DNA of 5,604 bases from an uncultured Campylobacter sp. (lineage in GTDB: Bacteria > Campylobacterota > Campylobacteria > Campylobacterales > Campylobacteraceae), in NCBI RefSeq assembly GCF_938040115.1, contig NZ_CALHXD010000258.1, forward strand, positions 1 to 5,604. Reading direction: 5' to 3'. The position numbers and the translations under genes are program-made. The stretch's first letter is position 1; the number at the start of each line of letters is the position of its first letter. Below the pieces are notes generated by a model, which searched no databases, was not told the origin of the DNA, and saw only the letters and a program-made list of their open reading frames with translations. Shown in pieces: positions 1 through 5,604 of this stretch.

Positions 1-2
1 AC

Positions 3-56
3 ATCGAAAACCGCCAAACGCTGGACGCATACAAGGATAAGGCAAGTATAGACTAG
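3..56 (+). CDS. C-terminal end of an unidentified upstream gene (partial)
   Basis: The window opens in a reading frame that runs from base 3 to a TAG at 54-56 and encodes 17 residues, ending in LDAYKDKASID. Base composition is about 46% GC, like the operon further right and unlike the very AT-rich gene that starts seven bases after the stop. This suggests the tail of a resident Campylobacter gene facing ppx. It is in the same frame as the next gene, with only the TAG and two codons between, but the sharp composition change argues for two genes rather than one interrupted gene. The product cannot be named from so short a piece, and chance openness of this frame is possible. Confidence 0.4.
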   Translation: MENRQTLDAYKDKASID

Positions 57-62
57 AACAAG

Positions 63-1361
63 ATGAATCAAAAAGGCTTATTAGAGAAATTAGTAAACGA
101 GGAATTTCCGAAAATATCCTCAGACTATATTATGGATTTTAATATTCTAGAAGTTGTAGATCTTACAGAACCACAGCACACAAAGATTATATCTTGGCTT
201 TTTGGTAACGAAAAATATTGTCTAAAATATAAAATTCTAAGCCACTTTTTAACTAAAGTACTAAAGGAAAATAAAACAAATAGTAAAATAAGCAAAGAAT
301 ATTACGATATTTTACAAGCATATATAGAAGAAATATCCAATACAAACCCTGAAAATATTGAAATTCACCAAGAATATATCCTGGAGGGAAAAAAGATTGA
401 TATTTTCATAGAAGACAAAACCAACAATGTAGTTATCGGTATTGAAAATAAAATAGATGCAACAGAAAGTGAAAACCAACTAAATAACTACCGTAAATCC
501 ATTGAAAAAAAAGAAGGAATAGGTAAAAAAATTTACATCTTTTTGACAGTTGACGGGTATTTACCGCATAATAAAGAAGAACAAAAATTTTGGTTTGTAG
601 CCTCTCATAACATGATTGGTCAAAGTATAGAAGAATTAATAAGCAATAATACCGTTACACTATCTCATGAAGCGAAGACAACATTACTTCAGTATACCGA
701 CCTGTTGGTCGAAAAATATATGATGGAAGACAAATTAAAGCCAAAATATGATCGCATATGGGCGGATTACAGAAGTGTACTTGAATACTTGAATAATGAT
801 AAAGAGAATAGAATATGGGAAACAAGCAAAAAAGAACTCAAATATATAATGTATTATAAGGATACAAATATCAATATATTACACAATATGATAGTTCAAA
901 ATTTTAAATTTTATAAAAAAGAGGATCAAGGTATATATTGGCTTGTAAAAACAAATGGCCTAGATCAAATAAACGAATACATTAATACATATATTGACAC
1001 AGAAAATACTGAAAGTAGAAATTTTATAGACATACAAATTAACAATAGAGAAAAAGGAAATAGCCTATGGATAGGATACTTCTGCAATAAATGTTCAACA
1101 AGGGAAAAGGATAAAATTTTAAAAAAAATATATAACAACTTATTTAAAGATATAAAAATTGATGAATGCGATACAGCAGAAAAAGCAATAGAAATAAATA
1201 AGGGTAAAGACAGTTTAAAAAACAGAGATATTGAAAAACTAAGCTATGCTGAAATAAAAAATGAGGCTAATAGAATAGTTGAAATACTAAGGCAAGAAAT
1301 AAAAGAATTCGATGATAAGACAGAAAAAGCCCTCAAAGAACTTCAAGGGCAAAATCCGTAA
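63..1361 (+). CDS. PD-(D/E)XK nuclease family protein (PDDEXK_4-like), AT-rich accessory gene
   Basis: This 432-residue soluble protein has the hallmarks of the PD-(D/E)XK nuclease superfamily, PDDEXK_4 type (Pfam PF14281). Near the N-terminus, E36-x2-H39 and ISWLF sit in the family's conserved E..H..(L/I)xWL block. E104 precedes GKKIDIFIED, where D113 is the expected metal-binding aspartate. VIGIENK supplies the E128-x-K130 catalytic pair, and Q139-L140-x2-Y143 follows as the usual QxxxY-type helix. The C-terminal half (about 225-432) is lysine- and asparagine-rich and I do not recognise it. No membrane segment or signal peptide is visible. GC content is far below that of ppx next door (17% in the 60 bases at 841-900), which suggests horizontal acquisition. 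ATG at 63 follows a TAG by six bases and has no clear Shine-Dalgarno, so it may rely on coupling to the upstream gene. It converges on ppx with 2 bp between the stop codons, and its last residues are read through the ppx terminator. Family members often lie in defence or accessory islands, but target and role are unknown. Confidence 0.85.
   Translation: MNQKGLLEKLVNEEFPKISSDYIMDFNILEVVDLTEPQHTKIISWLFGNEKYCLKYKILSHFLTKVLKENKTNSKISKEYYDILQAYIEEISNTNPENIEIHQEYILEGKKIDIFIEDKTNNVVIGIENKIDATESENQLNNYRKSIEKKEGIGKKIYIFLTVDGYLPHNKEEQKFWFVASHNMIGQSIEELISNNTVTLSHEAKTTLLQYTDLLVEKYMMEDKLKPKYDRIWADYRSVLEYLNNDKENRIWETSKKELKYIMYYKDTNINILHNMIVQNFKFYKKEDQGIYWLVKTNGLDQINEYINTYIDTENTESRNFIDIQINNREKGNSLWIGYFCNKCSTREKDKILKKIYNNLFKDIKIDECDTAEKAIEINKGKDSLKNRDIEKLSYAEIKNEANRIVEILRQEIKEFDDKTEKALKELQGQNP
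1324..1350 (-). terminator. Intrinsic terminator of the cosR-HK-ppx operon
   Basis: On the minus strand, 13 bases after the ppx stop, the sequence GCCCTTGAAG-TT-CTTTGAGGGC (1350-1329) folds into a nine- to ten-base-pair stem that uses two G-U wobbles and a GUUC-type loop. TTTTT follows at 1328-1324. In + strand RNA the two wobbles become C-A and A-C mismatches and no T run follows, so the element is built to stop minus-strand transcription. It lies inside the last codons of the convergent nuclease gene. Confidence 0.75.
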
Positions 1362-1363
1362 AC

Positions 1364-2812
1364 TCACGCAAAACAGATCGCAAACGTATCAGGCTTAGTC
1401 ATCTTTTTGATATTTTCTTTCGCCATAAACAGCTCCTTAGCGCCGTAAATTTGTAAAGTATGGTTGATAAACTCAAACTCCAACTTTTTATGCGCGCAGT
1501 TTGCGTCCAAATTTTTAGCAAGAGCGAGGATAAAACTCAGCCAGCGCACGACGCTTTCGCTAGGTAGCAGATCTTTAAACCGCTCAAATTCGCTCGAGCT
1601 TTTTTTGCCGTTTTGAGCGATGATTGCGGCTATGAGGCATTTTTGCGCATGCGAAAAGCCGTAGTTTAGCGCGTTTAGCACGAAAAACGCCGAGCTAGCG
1701 TGCTCGCCGTAAAATCCCAAGCACTGCGCCACGTCATGCAGCTTAGCCGCGACCGCCAGCTCGCTCTCGTATCGCCCACCAAGCTCATGCAGCGGCTCTA
1801 GCACGGCAAAAATATCTTTAGCGTATTTTACGATAGTTTTATTATCGCCGAGCAAAAACCTATCCTGTAAACTCCTCACGCTTGGGTTAAAATTAGGCGG
1901 AAATTTGCGAGTCGGACGTAAGATATCGCTTAAAAATACGCCTTCCCTAAAGCCCGCGCCGCTAGTGTAGATATTTTGTGCACCTAAAGCTTCGGCCGCG
2001 CTTAAAAAGATCAGTGCGCCCTCTCTAATCGTATCAAAGCGATCTTTTTTGATGCCGAATTTTCCAAGTTCCAGCACGCTTGCTTGCGAGATACTCTCGA
2101 TAAAGCTCTTGTGATTTTGCAGCTTATAAGCAAAATTATGCACCGTTTTTAGAGGGTAGTTTTGCGCCGACATTATCGCTGAAGATATCGCGCGCAGGCT
2201 GCCGCCGATGGCGACTAGGTTTTTGCTTTTGAAATTTTTAGGCAAGCTTTTTAGCGCGTCTTTGATAAACGGCTGCGCAGCGCTTAGATTTTTTTTATCA
2301 AAAAATAGCTCCTTTAGCCGCACCGTGCCTAAATTTAAAGACGCGGCGTCTATTATCTTGCCGCCGCTAACAAGCGCTAGCTCCGCCGAGCCTCCGCCGA
2401 TATCAAGCGTGACGAACTCCTCTAGCGGCTCAAGCAAATTTAGCGCCGCCACGCCGCCAAACGTCGCTTCGTCCTTGCCGCTAACGACTTTTAAATTTAT
2501 CCCGAGCTCTTTGCGCGCCATGCTTATAAGCTCGCCGGCGTTTGGAGCGTCGCGCAGAGCCGAGGTGCCCATGGCGAAAATTTTCGTGCATTTGTAGTTT
2601 TTTGCGATATTTTTAAACTCGCTAAGCGCTTCGCAGGCCTTTTGCATCGACTTTTGGGCGATCTCGCCGCCGTGCTCGTACGCGCCCTCACCCAGACGCA
2701 CCTTCATCTTAAATTCACCGATGATGTGAAACGCGTAACGCGAAGTCTTCTCAAAAATCGCCATTCGCATCGAATTTGAGCCTAGATCTATGACGGCGGT
2801 TCGTTTTGCCAT
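1364..2812 (-). CDS. ppx/gppA: Ppx/GppA family phosphatase (exopolyphosphatase / pppGpp phosphohydrolase)
   Basis: This 482-residue cytoplasmic protein belongs to the ASKHA-fold Ppx/GppA family, which releases terminal phosphate from polyphosphate and/or converts pppGpp to ppGpp. Visible motifs in order are AVIDLGSNSMRM (6-17, phosphate loop 1), GTSALRDA (82-89), SGKDEA (111-116) with E115 at the expected catalytic glutamate, DIGGGSAEL (137-145, phosphate loop 2), AIGGSLRAI (201-209), RFDTIREGALI (258-268) and SGAGFREGV (284-292). The C-terminal part (about 310-480) is HD-like, with LHD at 358-360 and H371 in GEHASSAFF. Length and domain order match full-length bacterial homologues. The ATG at 2812 directly follows the kinase stop (TAAATG), with AAAGG nine bases upstream inside the kinase gene, so translation is probably coupled. 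The sequence does not decide between polyphosphate and pppGpp as main substrate. Related genes in C. jejuni affect polyphosphate and (p)ppGpp pools. Confidence 0.93.
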   Translation of the reverse strand: MAKRTAVIDLGSNSMRMAIFEKTSRYAFHIIGEFKMKVRLGEGAYEHGGEIAQKSMQKACEALSEFKNIAKNYKCTKIFAMGTSALRDAPNAGELISMARKELGINLKVVSGKDEATFGGVAALNLLEPLEEFVTLDIGGGSAELALVSGGKIIDAASLNLGTVRLKELFFDKKNLSAAQPFIKDALKSLPKNFKSKNLVAIGGSLRAISSAIMSAQNYPLKTVHNFAYKLQNHKSFIESISQASVLELGKFGIKKDRFDTIREGALIFLSAAEALGAQNIYTSGAGFREGVFLSDILRPTRKFPPNFNPSVRSLQDRFLLGDNKTIVKYAKDIFAVLEPLHELGGRYESELAVAAKLHDVAQCLGFYGEHASSAFFVLNALNYGFSHAQKCLIAAIIAQNGKKSSSEFERFKDLLPSESVVRWLSFILALAKNLDANCAHKKLEFEFINHTLQIYGAKELFMAKENIKKMTKPDTFAICFA

Positions 2813-4102
2813 TTATTTGCCTTTATTATTTTTATTTATCGCTAGAGCGAGGGTCGAGACCGCGCCGCTGCGTCCGTCGGTGCGGTTTTTGATAGATACC
2901 GAGCCGCCCAGAGCCTGAGCCGCGCCCTTAGCTAGAAATAGCCCAAGCCCCGCTCCGCCCTTATCGCCGAAACGCTTAAACGGCGCAAAAAGGTCCTTGC
3001 TCTCGTCGATACCACAGCCCTCGTCTACGACCTCGATGATAAATTCGTTTTCGCTAAGGCGCGAGCGTAGAGTAACCACGGCGCCGCGAGGAGAAAATTT
3101 GATCGCGTTTTGGACGAAATTTTGGATAACATGCGTTAAAAGCGTCGTTTGTAGCGTCATTTCAAGTCTGCTAGGCGCAAAATCGGTCGCTATATCCTTG
3201 CCCTCGCCGCGAGCTAAAATTTTAAAATTATTCGCAGATTGATTTAAAAACTCGATGATGTCGATACGCACGGCCTCCTCAAACTGCGCGCCCTCCTGCC
3301 GCCCTATCTCTAGGATCGAGCCAATCATTTTGTTCATCTGATTGATCGCTTCGTTGTTGTTTTTGAGCGCTTCGATATATTTTTCGCTCTCGCGCGGTTT
3401 TATTAGCGTCACTTCGTTTTTGGTTTTCATCACCGCTAGCGGCGTTTTTAGCTCGTGCGCGACGCCGACAAAAAGCTCCTTTTGATAAAGCACGAACGTC
3501 TGAATACGCTCGATTAGGCGGTTTAGGCTTTTGCCTAGCGGCTTAAACTCTGGCGGTAGCTCGTCAAGGCTCACCGTCTGCAAAAATCGCTCGTTTAAAT
3601 TCGTCATTTTTCTGCTTAAAATTTTGATCGGCACCAGCAGCATCCGCGACAAAAACAGCACGTAAAAAATAATCAGAAGTATCGATGTAGCGTTTACCAT
3701 GATGATGTCGATTAAAATTTGATCTATGAGTTTGCTTTGATGAGTGGTGTCTTTGGTTAGCGCGATGCTAGTATCGTCCATATACGGGTAAAACAGCGTC
3801 AAATGTGTCTTTTGACCAACCCTTTCCGTGACGAAATAAGGCGATACTGTTTTGCCCTCGACTAACTTTGCCCTAGTGGGACTATCGTTTAGCGTGAAAT
3901 ACTCAAACGGTTTTTCTACTTTAGATAAATTTGCGCTCGTGGATAAAATTTTAGCTTCGTATGCGAGCGATTGCGAGATACCCTCGTATATCGTGACCTT
4001 GATATACTGGTATAAAAGAACGGAGATGATGAGAATTAGCATCGTAGAAGCCGATGCTAATTGCACTATAAACCTAAATCTTAGGCTTTTTTGGGAAAGC
4101 AA
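2813..4102 (-). CDS. Membrane sensor histidine kinase paired with the CosR-like regulator
   Basis: This 429-residue HAMP/HisKA/HATPase_c kinase spans the inner membrane. TM1 is about residues 11-33, a periplasmic sensor region without a recognised fold covers about 34-127, and TM2 is about 128-152, followed by a HAMP-like linker. The H-box is VAHELKTPL with phospho-acceptor H216. The N-box is NFVQNAIKFSP (N328, N332). The G1 box is VDEGCGI (359-365) and the G2 box GGAGLGLFLAKG (382-393). All catalytic elements are present, so it should be active. The start is TTG at 4102-4100. An in-frame TAG two codons upstream (4108-4106) rules out a longer form, and the next methionine (residue 21) would cut into TM1. 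It overlaps the end of cosR by 22 bp, a strong sign of translational coupling, and its stop touches the ppx start. The signal sensed cannot be read from the sequence. Confidence 0.92.
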   Translation of the reverse strand: MLSQKSLRFRFIVQLASASTMLILIISVLLYQYIKVTIYEGISQSLAYEAKILSTSANLSKVEKPFEYFTLNDSPTRAKLVEGKTVSPYFVTERVGQKTHLTLFYPYMDDTSIALTKDTTHQSKLIDQILIDIIMVNATSILLIIFYVLFLSRMLLVPIKILSRKMTNLNERFLQTVSLDELPPEFKPLGKSLNRLIERIQTFVLYQKELFVGVAHELKTPLAVMKTKNEVTLIKPRESEKYIEALKNNNEAINQMNKMIGSILEIGRQEGAQFEEAVRIDIIEFLNQSANNFKILARGEGKDIATDFAPSRLEMTLQTTLLTHVIQNFVQNAIKFSPRGAVVTLRSRLSENEFIIEVVDEGCGIDESKDLFAPFKRFGDKGGAGLGLFLAKGAAQALGGSVSIKNRTDGRSGAVSTLALAINKNNKGK

Positions 4103-4596
4103 AACCTATACCCGCGTCTTCTGACCGTCTCGATAGTCGAGATATTTAACGGTTTATCCATTTTTTGGCGGATTTGATTGATTGCTACTTCGATTACGTT
4201 TGGAGTTACGAGCTCAGGCTCCTCCCAGATCGCGTCTAGTAGCTGCTCTTTGCTCACGATCTGATCGCTGTGGCGCGCAAGGTGAGTTAGCACCTCAAAC
4301 GGTTTGCCTTTTAGCTCGATATCTTGGCCTAGGTAGGTGATTTTCTCCTCGTCCGGATCGATGATAAGGTCGTCTATTTTGATAACGTTCGTACCGCCAA
4401 AGCGCAAGCGAGCTTCGATCCTAGCTACTAAAACGTCAAAATCAAACGGCTTTTTGATATAATCATCCGCACCGATTCTAAAGGCTTTTACTTCGCTTTC
4501 TTTATCGTCTTTTGCCGATATTACGACGACGGCGGTGCGCGGAGATTTATGTTTTATTATGTTGATTAGGTCCACGCCGTCTCCGTCAGGTAGAGA
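4081..4596 (-). CDS. cosR: CosR/HsrA-type OmpR-family response regulator, N-terminally truncated
   Basis: The reading frame encodes the C-terminal three quarters of an OmpR/PhoB-type regulator. From SLPDGDGV onward (4596-4573) it continues through receiver strands and helices with the switch serine in VVVISAKDD and the conserved lysine in IKKPF. A winged-helix DNA-binding domain follows, with NVIEVAINQIRQKM as recognition helix and VRRRGYRF as wing. The pattern matches CosR (C. jejuni Cj0355c) and HsrA (H. pylori HP1043), regulators of about 223 residues that control oxidative stress and essential functions. About 50 N-terminal residues are missing. Upstream of codon 4596-4594 the frame reads into unrelated DNA and meets a stop, with no ATG and only a GTG at 4575 as nominal start. 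The lost part includes the position of the phospho-acceptor aspartate, so whether this copy is atypical there cannot be told. The break looks like a sequence chimera and not a natural start. Confidence 0.88.
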   Translation of the reverse strand, partial: SLPDGDGVDLINIIKHKSPRTAVVVISAKDDKESEVKAFRIGADDYIKKPFDFDVLVARIEARLRFGGTNVIKIDDLIIDPDEEKITYLGQDIELKGKPFEVLTHLARHSDQIVSKEQLLDAIWEEPELVTPNVIEVAINQIRQKMDKPLNISTIETVRRRGYRFCFPKKA

Positions 4597-5351
4597 AACT
4601 CGTACTGCGTGCTGCGAAAGACGCCGTTATAGCGGTCGACGATGGGACGCGTCGCCTCGATGTAGCGCGTAACATCGCTGCCCGCCGCCATCTGTACCGC
4701 CTCGAGGTAGGCGCGGTAGTTCACCACGCGAACAACCTGCCAGCCCAGATCGCCTTTCTCCATGCGCAGCTGCAGCGGAAACTCAAGCCCCGTCCCCTCG
4801 TCCACGACGGTCAGCATTGCTACGGCACCGCTCCCGTCGCGCGTAACGTCTCCAATACTGAGGACGCTGGTGTCCCGCAGATGGCTGCACTCCATCAGAT
4901 ACTCAAAGTCGATGCCGAGCTGACGGCCTTTGAGCGCATTCACGCCCTCCGGCTCTGCCCATACAGAATTTTGGACGGCATTCTCGATCGTGTACGTCAG
5001 CCCCTCGGCAACACTCCCCTTGATGCGCTGATAAAATTTTCCGGAGGCGCTGCGCTCCGACTCCGACAGTCTCGTGTCGCGCGAAAAGAGCACATAGGTG
5101 AGGTCATCGTAGCCCGCGTCCGCAACCGCCGCGATATTCACGCGGCGTTGGAACGCCGCCAGATCATGCTGCTCCACCGCAGCAGCCGCCTGTGCGAGTG
5201 CGTACTCGGGACGTTGCATGTAGTAGCCGAGGTACCATGCAATCGCCGCAATCGTCAGGGTGATCAGCCCCGCCGCCATCTTGAATTTTCGTGCGTGTGC
5301 CCTGCGCCGCCGTGCGAGCCGCACGCGCCACGCAAATTCATCCAGGGGCAT
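4566..5351 (-). CDS. Membrane-anchored protein, probably DUF2939-like, with chimeric C-terminus
   Basis: This 261-residue protein has an arginine-rich cytoplasmic N-terminus (10-22), one membrane segment (about 25-43) and an extracytoplasmic domain that begins RPEYALAQAAAAVEQHDLAAF (from 47). That opening resembles the DUF2939 family (PF11159) pattern of an aromatic/proline entry followed by a short helix 'A(V/L)E..D...F'. The family assignment is tentative and no function is known. A perfect Shine-Dalgarno (AAGGGAGG, 5366-5359) lies seven bases before ATG 5351. The DNA is GC-rich with GC-ending codons, unlike the cosR operon. The last residues, LTETAWT, and the stop are encoded by bases that in another frame encode PDGDGVDL of CosR. 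The natural end of this protein is therefore not in the window and its true C-terminus is unknown. The source is likely a Negativicute, but this is an inference from style. Confidence 0.75.
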   Translation of the reverse strand: MPLDEFAWRVRLARRRRAHARKFKMAAGLITLTIAAIAWYLGYYMQRPEYALAQAAAAVEQHDLAAFQRRVNIAAVADAGYDDLTYVLFSRDTRLSESERSASGKFYQRIKGSVAEGLTYTIENAVQNSVWAEPEGVNALKGRQLGIDFEYLMECSHLRDTSVLSIGDVTRDGSGAVAMLTVVDEGTGLEFPLQLRMEKGDLGWQVVRVVNYRAYLEAVQMAAGSDVTRYIEATRPIVDRYNGVFRSTQYEFLYLTETAWT

Positions 5352-5358
5352 TGCCCCA

Positions 5359-5366
5359 CCTCCCTT
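5359..5366 (-). promoter_or_regulatory. Strong ribosome binding site of the DUF2939-like gene
   Basis: On the minus strand AAGGGAGG ends seven bases before the ATG at 5351. It is close to a full complement of the 16S rRNA 3' end and fixes this start over later ones. Such strong sites are typical of Firmicutes and differ from the weak sites in the Campylobacter part of the window. Confidence 0.85.
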
Positions 5367-5387
5367 CGCACAAATACAAACGCTGTC

Positions 5388-5417
5388 ATTATATCATTGA
5401 AGATTCATTTCACGCAA
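5388..5417 (-). promoter_or_regulatory. Sigma-70-type promoter of the DUF2939-like gene
   Basis: Minus strand: TTGCGT (5417-5412), an 18-base spacer and a perfect TATAAT (5393-5388), preceded by TGA as an extended -10. Transcription would begin near 5381, giving a leader of about 30 bases with the strong ribosome binding site. This is the best promoter on that strand in the intergenic region. Confidence 0.7.
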
Positions 5418-5440
5418 CTGTATTGAAACAACCTCGTCAT
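5405..5440 (-). CDS. Possible 11-codon leader peptide (doubtful)
   Basis: A clear Shine-Dalgarno, AAGGAG (5455-5450 on the minus strand), lies nine bases before an ATG at 5440 that encodes MTRLFQYSCVK and stops at 5405. An overlapping 17-codon frame starts two bases after the same site (5447-5394, MDYDEVVSIQLREMNLQ) but its spacing is too short for good initiation. Both frames run through the -35 of the promoter for the downstream gene, so expression would need another promoter upstream. Only a weak candidate, with TATAAT at 5500-5495 and no good -35, is seen. It may be a leader peptide, the relic of a gene start, or chance. Confidence 0.2.
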   Translation of the reverse strand: MTRLFQYSCVK

Positions 5441-5452
5441 AATCCATCACTC

Positions 5453-5480
5453 CTTATATTAACAAAATATAAGTTATATT
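5453..5480. repeat. Overlapping inverted repeats built on the heptamer AATATAA
   Basis: CTTATATT (5453-5460), five bases, then AATATAAG (5466-5473) form a perfect dyad with eight-base arms. The second arm also pairs with TTATATT at 5474-5480 around a single G. Further AATATAA copies lie at 5512-5518, over the + strand -10, and at 5531-5537. Placement next to and over a promoter fits an operator or regulator-binding site, but in such AT-rich DNA some of it may be chance. Confidence 0.4.
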
Positions 5481-5486
5481 CTCTTA

Positions 5487-5516
5487 TTGACAAAATTATA
5501 CAAGTCGTATTAATAT
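5487..5516 (+). promoter_or_regulatory. Promoter for the cobalamin-riboswitch transcript
   Basis: A perfect -35 TTGACA (5487-5492) is followed after 18 bases by TAATAT (5511-5516), a four-of-six -10. A start near 5523 would place the riboswitch aptamer about 25 bases into the transcript, as expected for a regulated leader. Confidence 0.6.
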
Positions 5517-5544
5517 AAACATAAAAATTGAATATAAGAGGAAA

Positions 5545-5604
5545 TAGGCGTCGAGAGACTTAAACTGGAATTCGGTATAAGCCGAAGCGGTCCCGCCACT
5601 GTAA
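5545..5604 (+). promoter_or_regulatory. Cobalamin (B12) riboswitch aptamer, cut by the window end
   Basis: The stretch carries the ordered core of the cobalamin riboswitch (Rfam RF00174). A small GTC-gaga-GAC hairpin is followed by TTAAAC and GGAA (5567-5570), then the TTCGG..CCGAA helix (5571-5586), then GCGGTCCCGCCACTGTAA with the near-invariant B12 box GCCACTG (5595-5601). Such elements bind adenosyl- or methylcobalamin and shut down B12 transport or synthesis genes when the cofactor is plentiful. The 3' part, the expression platform and the controlled + strand gene lie beyond the window, so the target is unknown. It is divergent from the DUF2939-like gene. Confidence 0.88.

Noticed and set aside
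2208..2597. Open frame of 129 codons on the + strand
   Set aside because: It is antisense to the conserved phosphate-loop region of ppx, serine- and proline-rich, and resembles no family. It is a shadow of the real gene.
2997..4124. Two small + strand frames at 2997-3242 and 3852-4124, antisense to the kinase
   Set aside because: The kinase frame has all family motifs, and these frames show no start signals or protein-like features.
4566..4596. Natural operon or overlap of the DUF2939-like gene with cosR
   Set aside because: The regulator lacks about 50 essential N-terminal residues, and composition changes at the join, so a true gene overlap is unlikely.
4881..5426. Open frame of 181 codons on the + strand
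   Set aside because: It lies opposite the DUF2939-like gene, which has a strong ribosome site and promoter. The predicted protein is arginine- and cysteine-rich and crosses the minus-strand promoter.
5466..5480. AATATAA-G-TTATATT palindrome as an intrinsic terminator
   Set aside because: It has no G-C pairs and a one-base centre, so it would not form a stable terminator hairpin.
5291..5518. + strand frame of 75 codons in the intergenic region
   Set aside because: It overlaps the start of the minus-strand gene, both promoters and the dyads, and has no ribosome site.

Overview
The window reads as pieces of two different bacterial genomes joined inside a gene, with an AT-rich accessory gene in the first piece. 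Positions 1 to about 4590 look like an oral-type Campylobacter (C. showae/rectus/concisus kind). The response regulator is nearly identical in pattern to the campylobacterial CosR/HsrA family, and a Ppx/GppA phosphatase lies in the same operon, as it lies near cosR in C. jejuni. From about 4575 to 5604 the sequence changes to GC-rich coding DNA, a strong AAGGGAGG ribosome binding site, a consensus-like promoter and a cobalamin riboswitch. That style fits a Firmicute, most likely a Negativicute such as Selenomonas, another oral genus. I judge this from protein and signal style, not from any search.

Layout: (1) 3-56, the end of an unidentified + strand gene with about 46% GC. (2) 63-1361, a very AT-rich + strand gene for a PD-(D/E)XK nuclease-family protein. 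(3) A minus-strand operon read from right to left: truncated cosR (4596-4081), a sensor histidine kinase (4102-2813, overlapping cosR by 22 bp) and ppx/gppA (2812-1364, abutting the kinase stop as TAAATG). It ends at an intrinsic terminator (1350-1324) that lies inside the last codons of the nuclease gene. (4) A minus-strand membrane-anchored protein (5351-4566), probably DUF2939-like, whose last codons and stop come from cosR sequence. (5) A short AT-rich regulatory region (5352-5604) with a minus-strand promoter for that gene, a repeated AATATAA heptamer, a + strand promoter and the first part of a cobalamin riboswitch cut by the window edge.

Working together: the CosR-like regulator and the kinase look like a translationally coupled two-component pair, with a (p)ppGpp/polyphosphate hydrolase as third gene, which would place stress signalling in one transcription unit. 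The nuclease gene appears to be an accessory insertion between two convergent core genes. The right-hand 1 kb is functionally unrelated. Because CosR is essential in the Campylobacter species where it has been studied, a break through its receiver domain is best explained by an assembly or amplification chimera. No RNA genes, CRISPR array or insertion sequence were seen.
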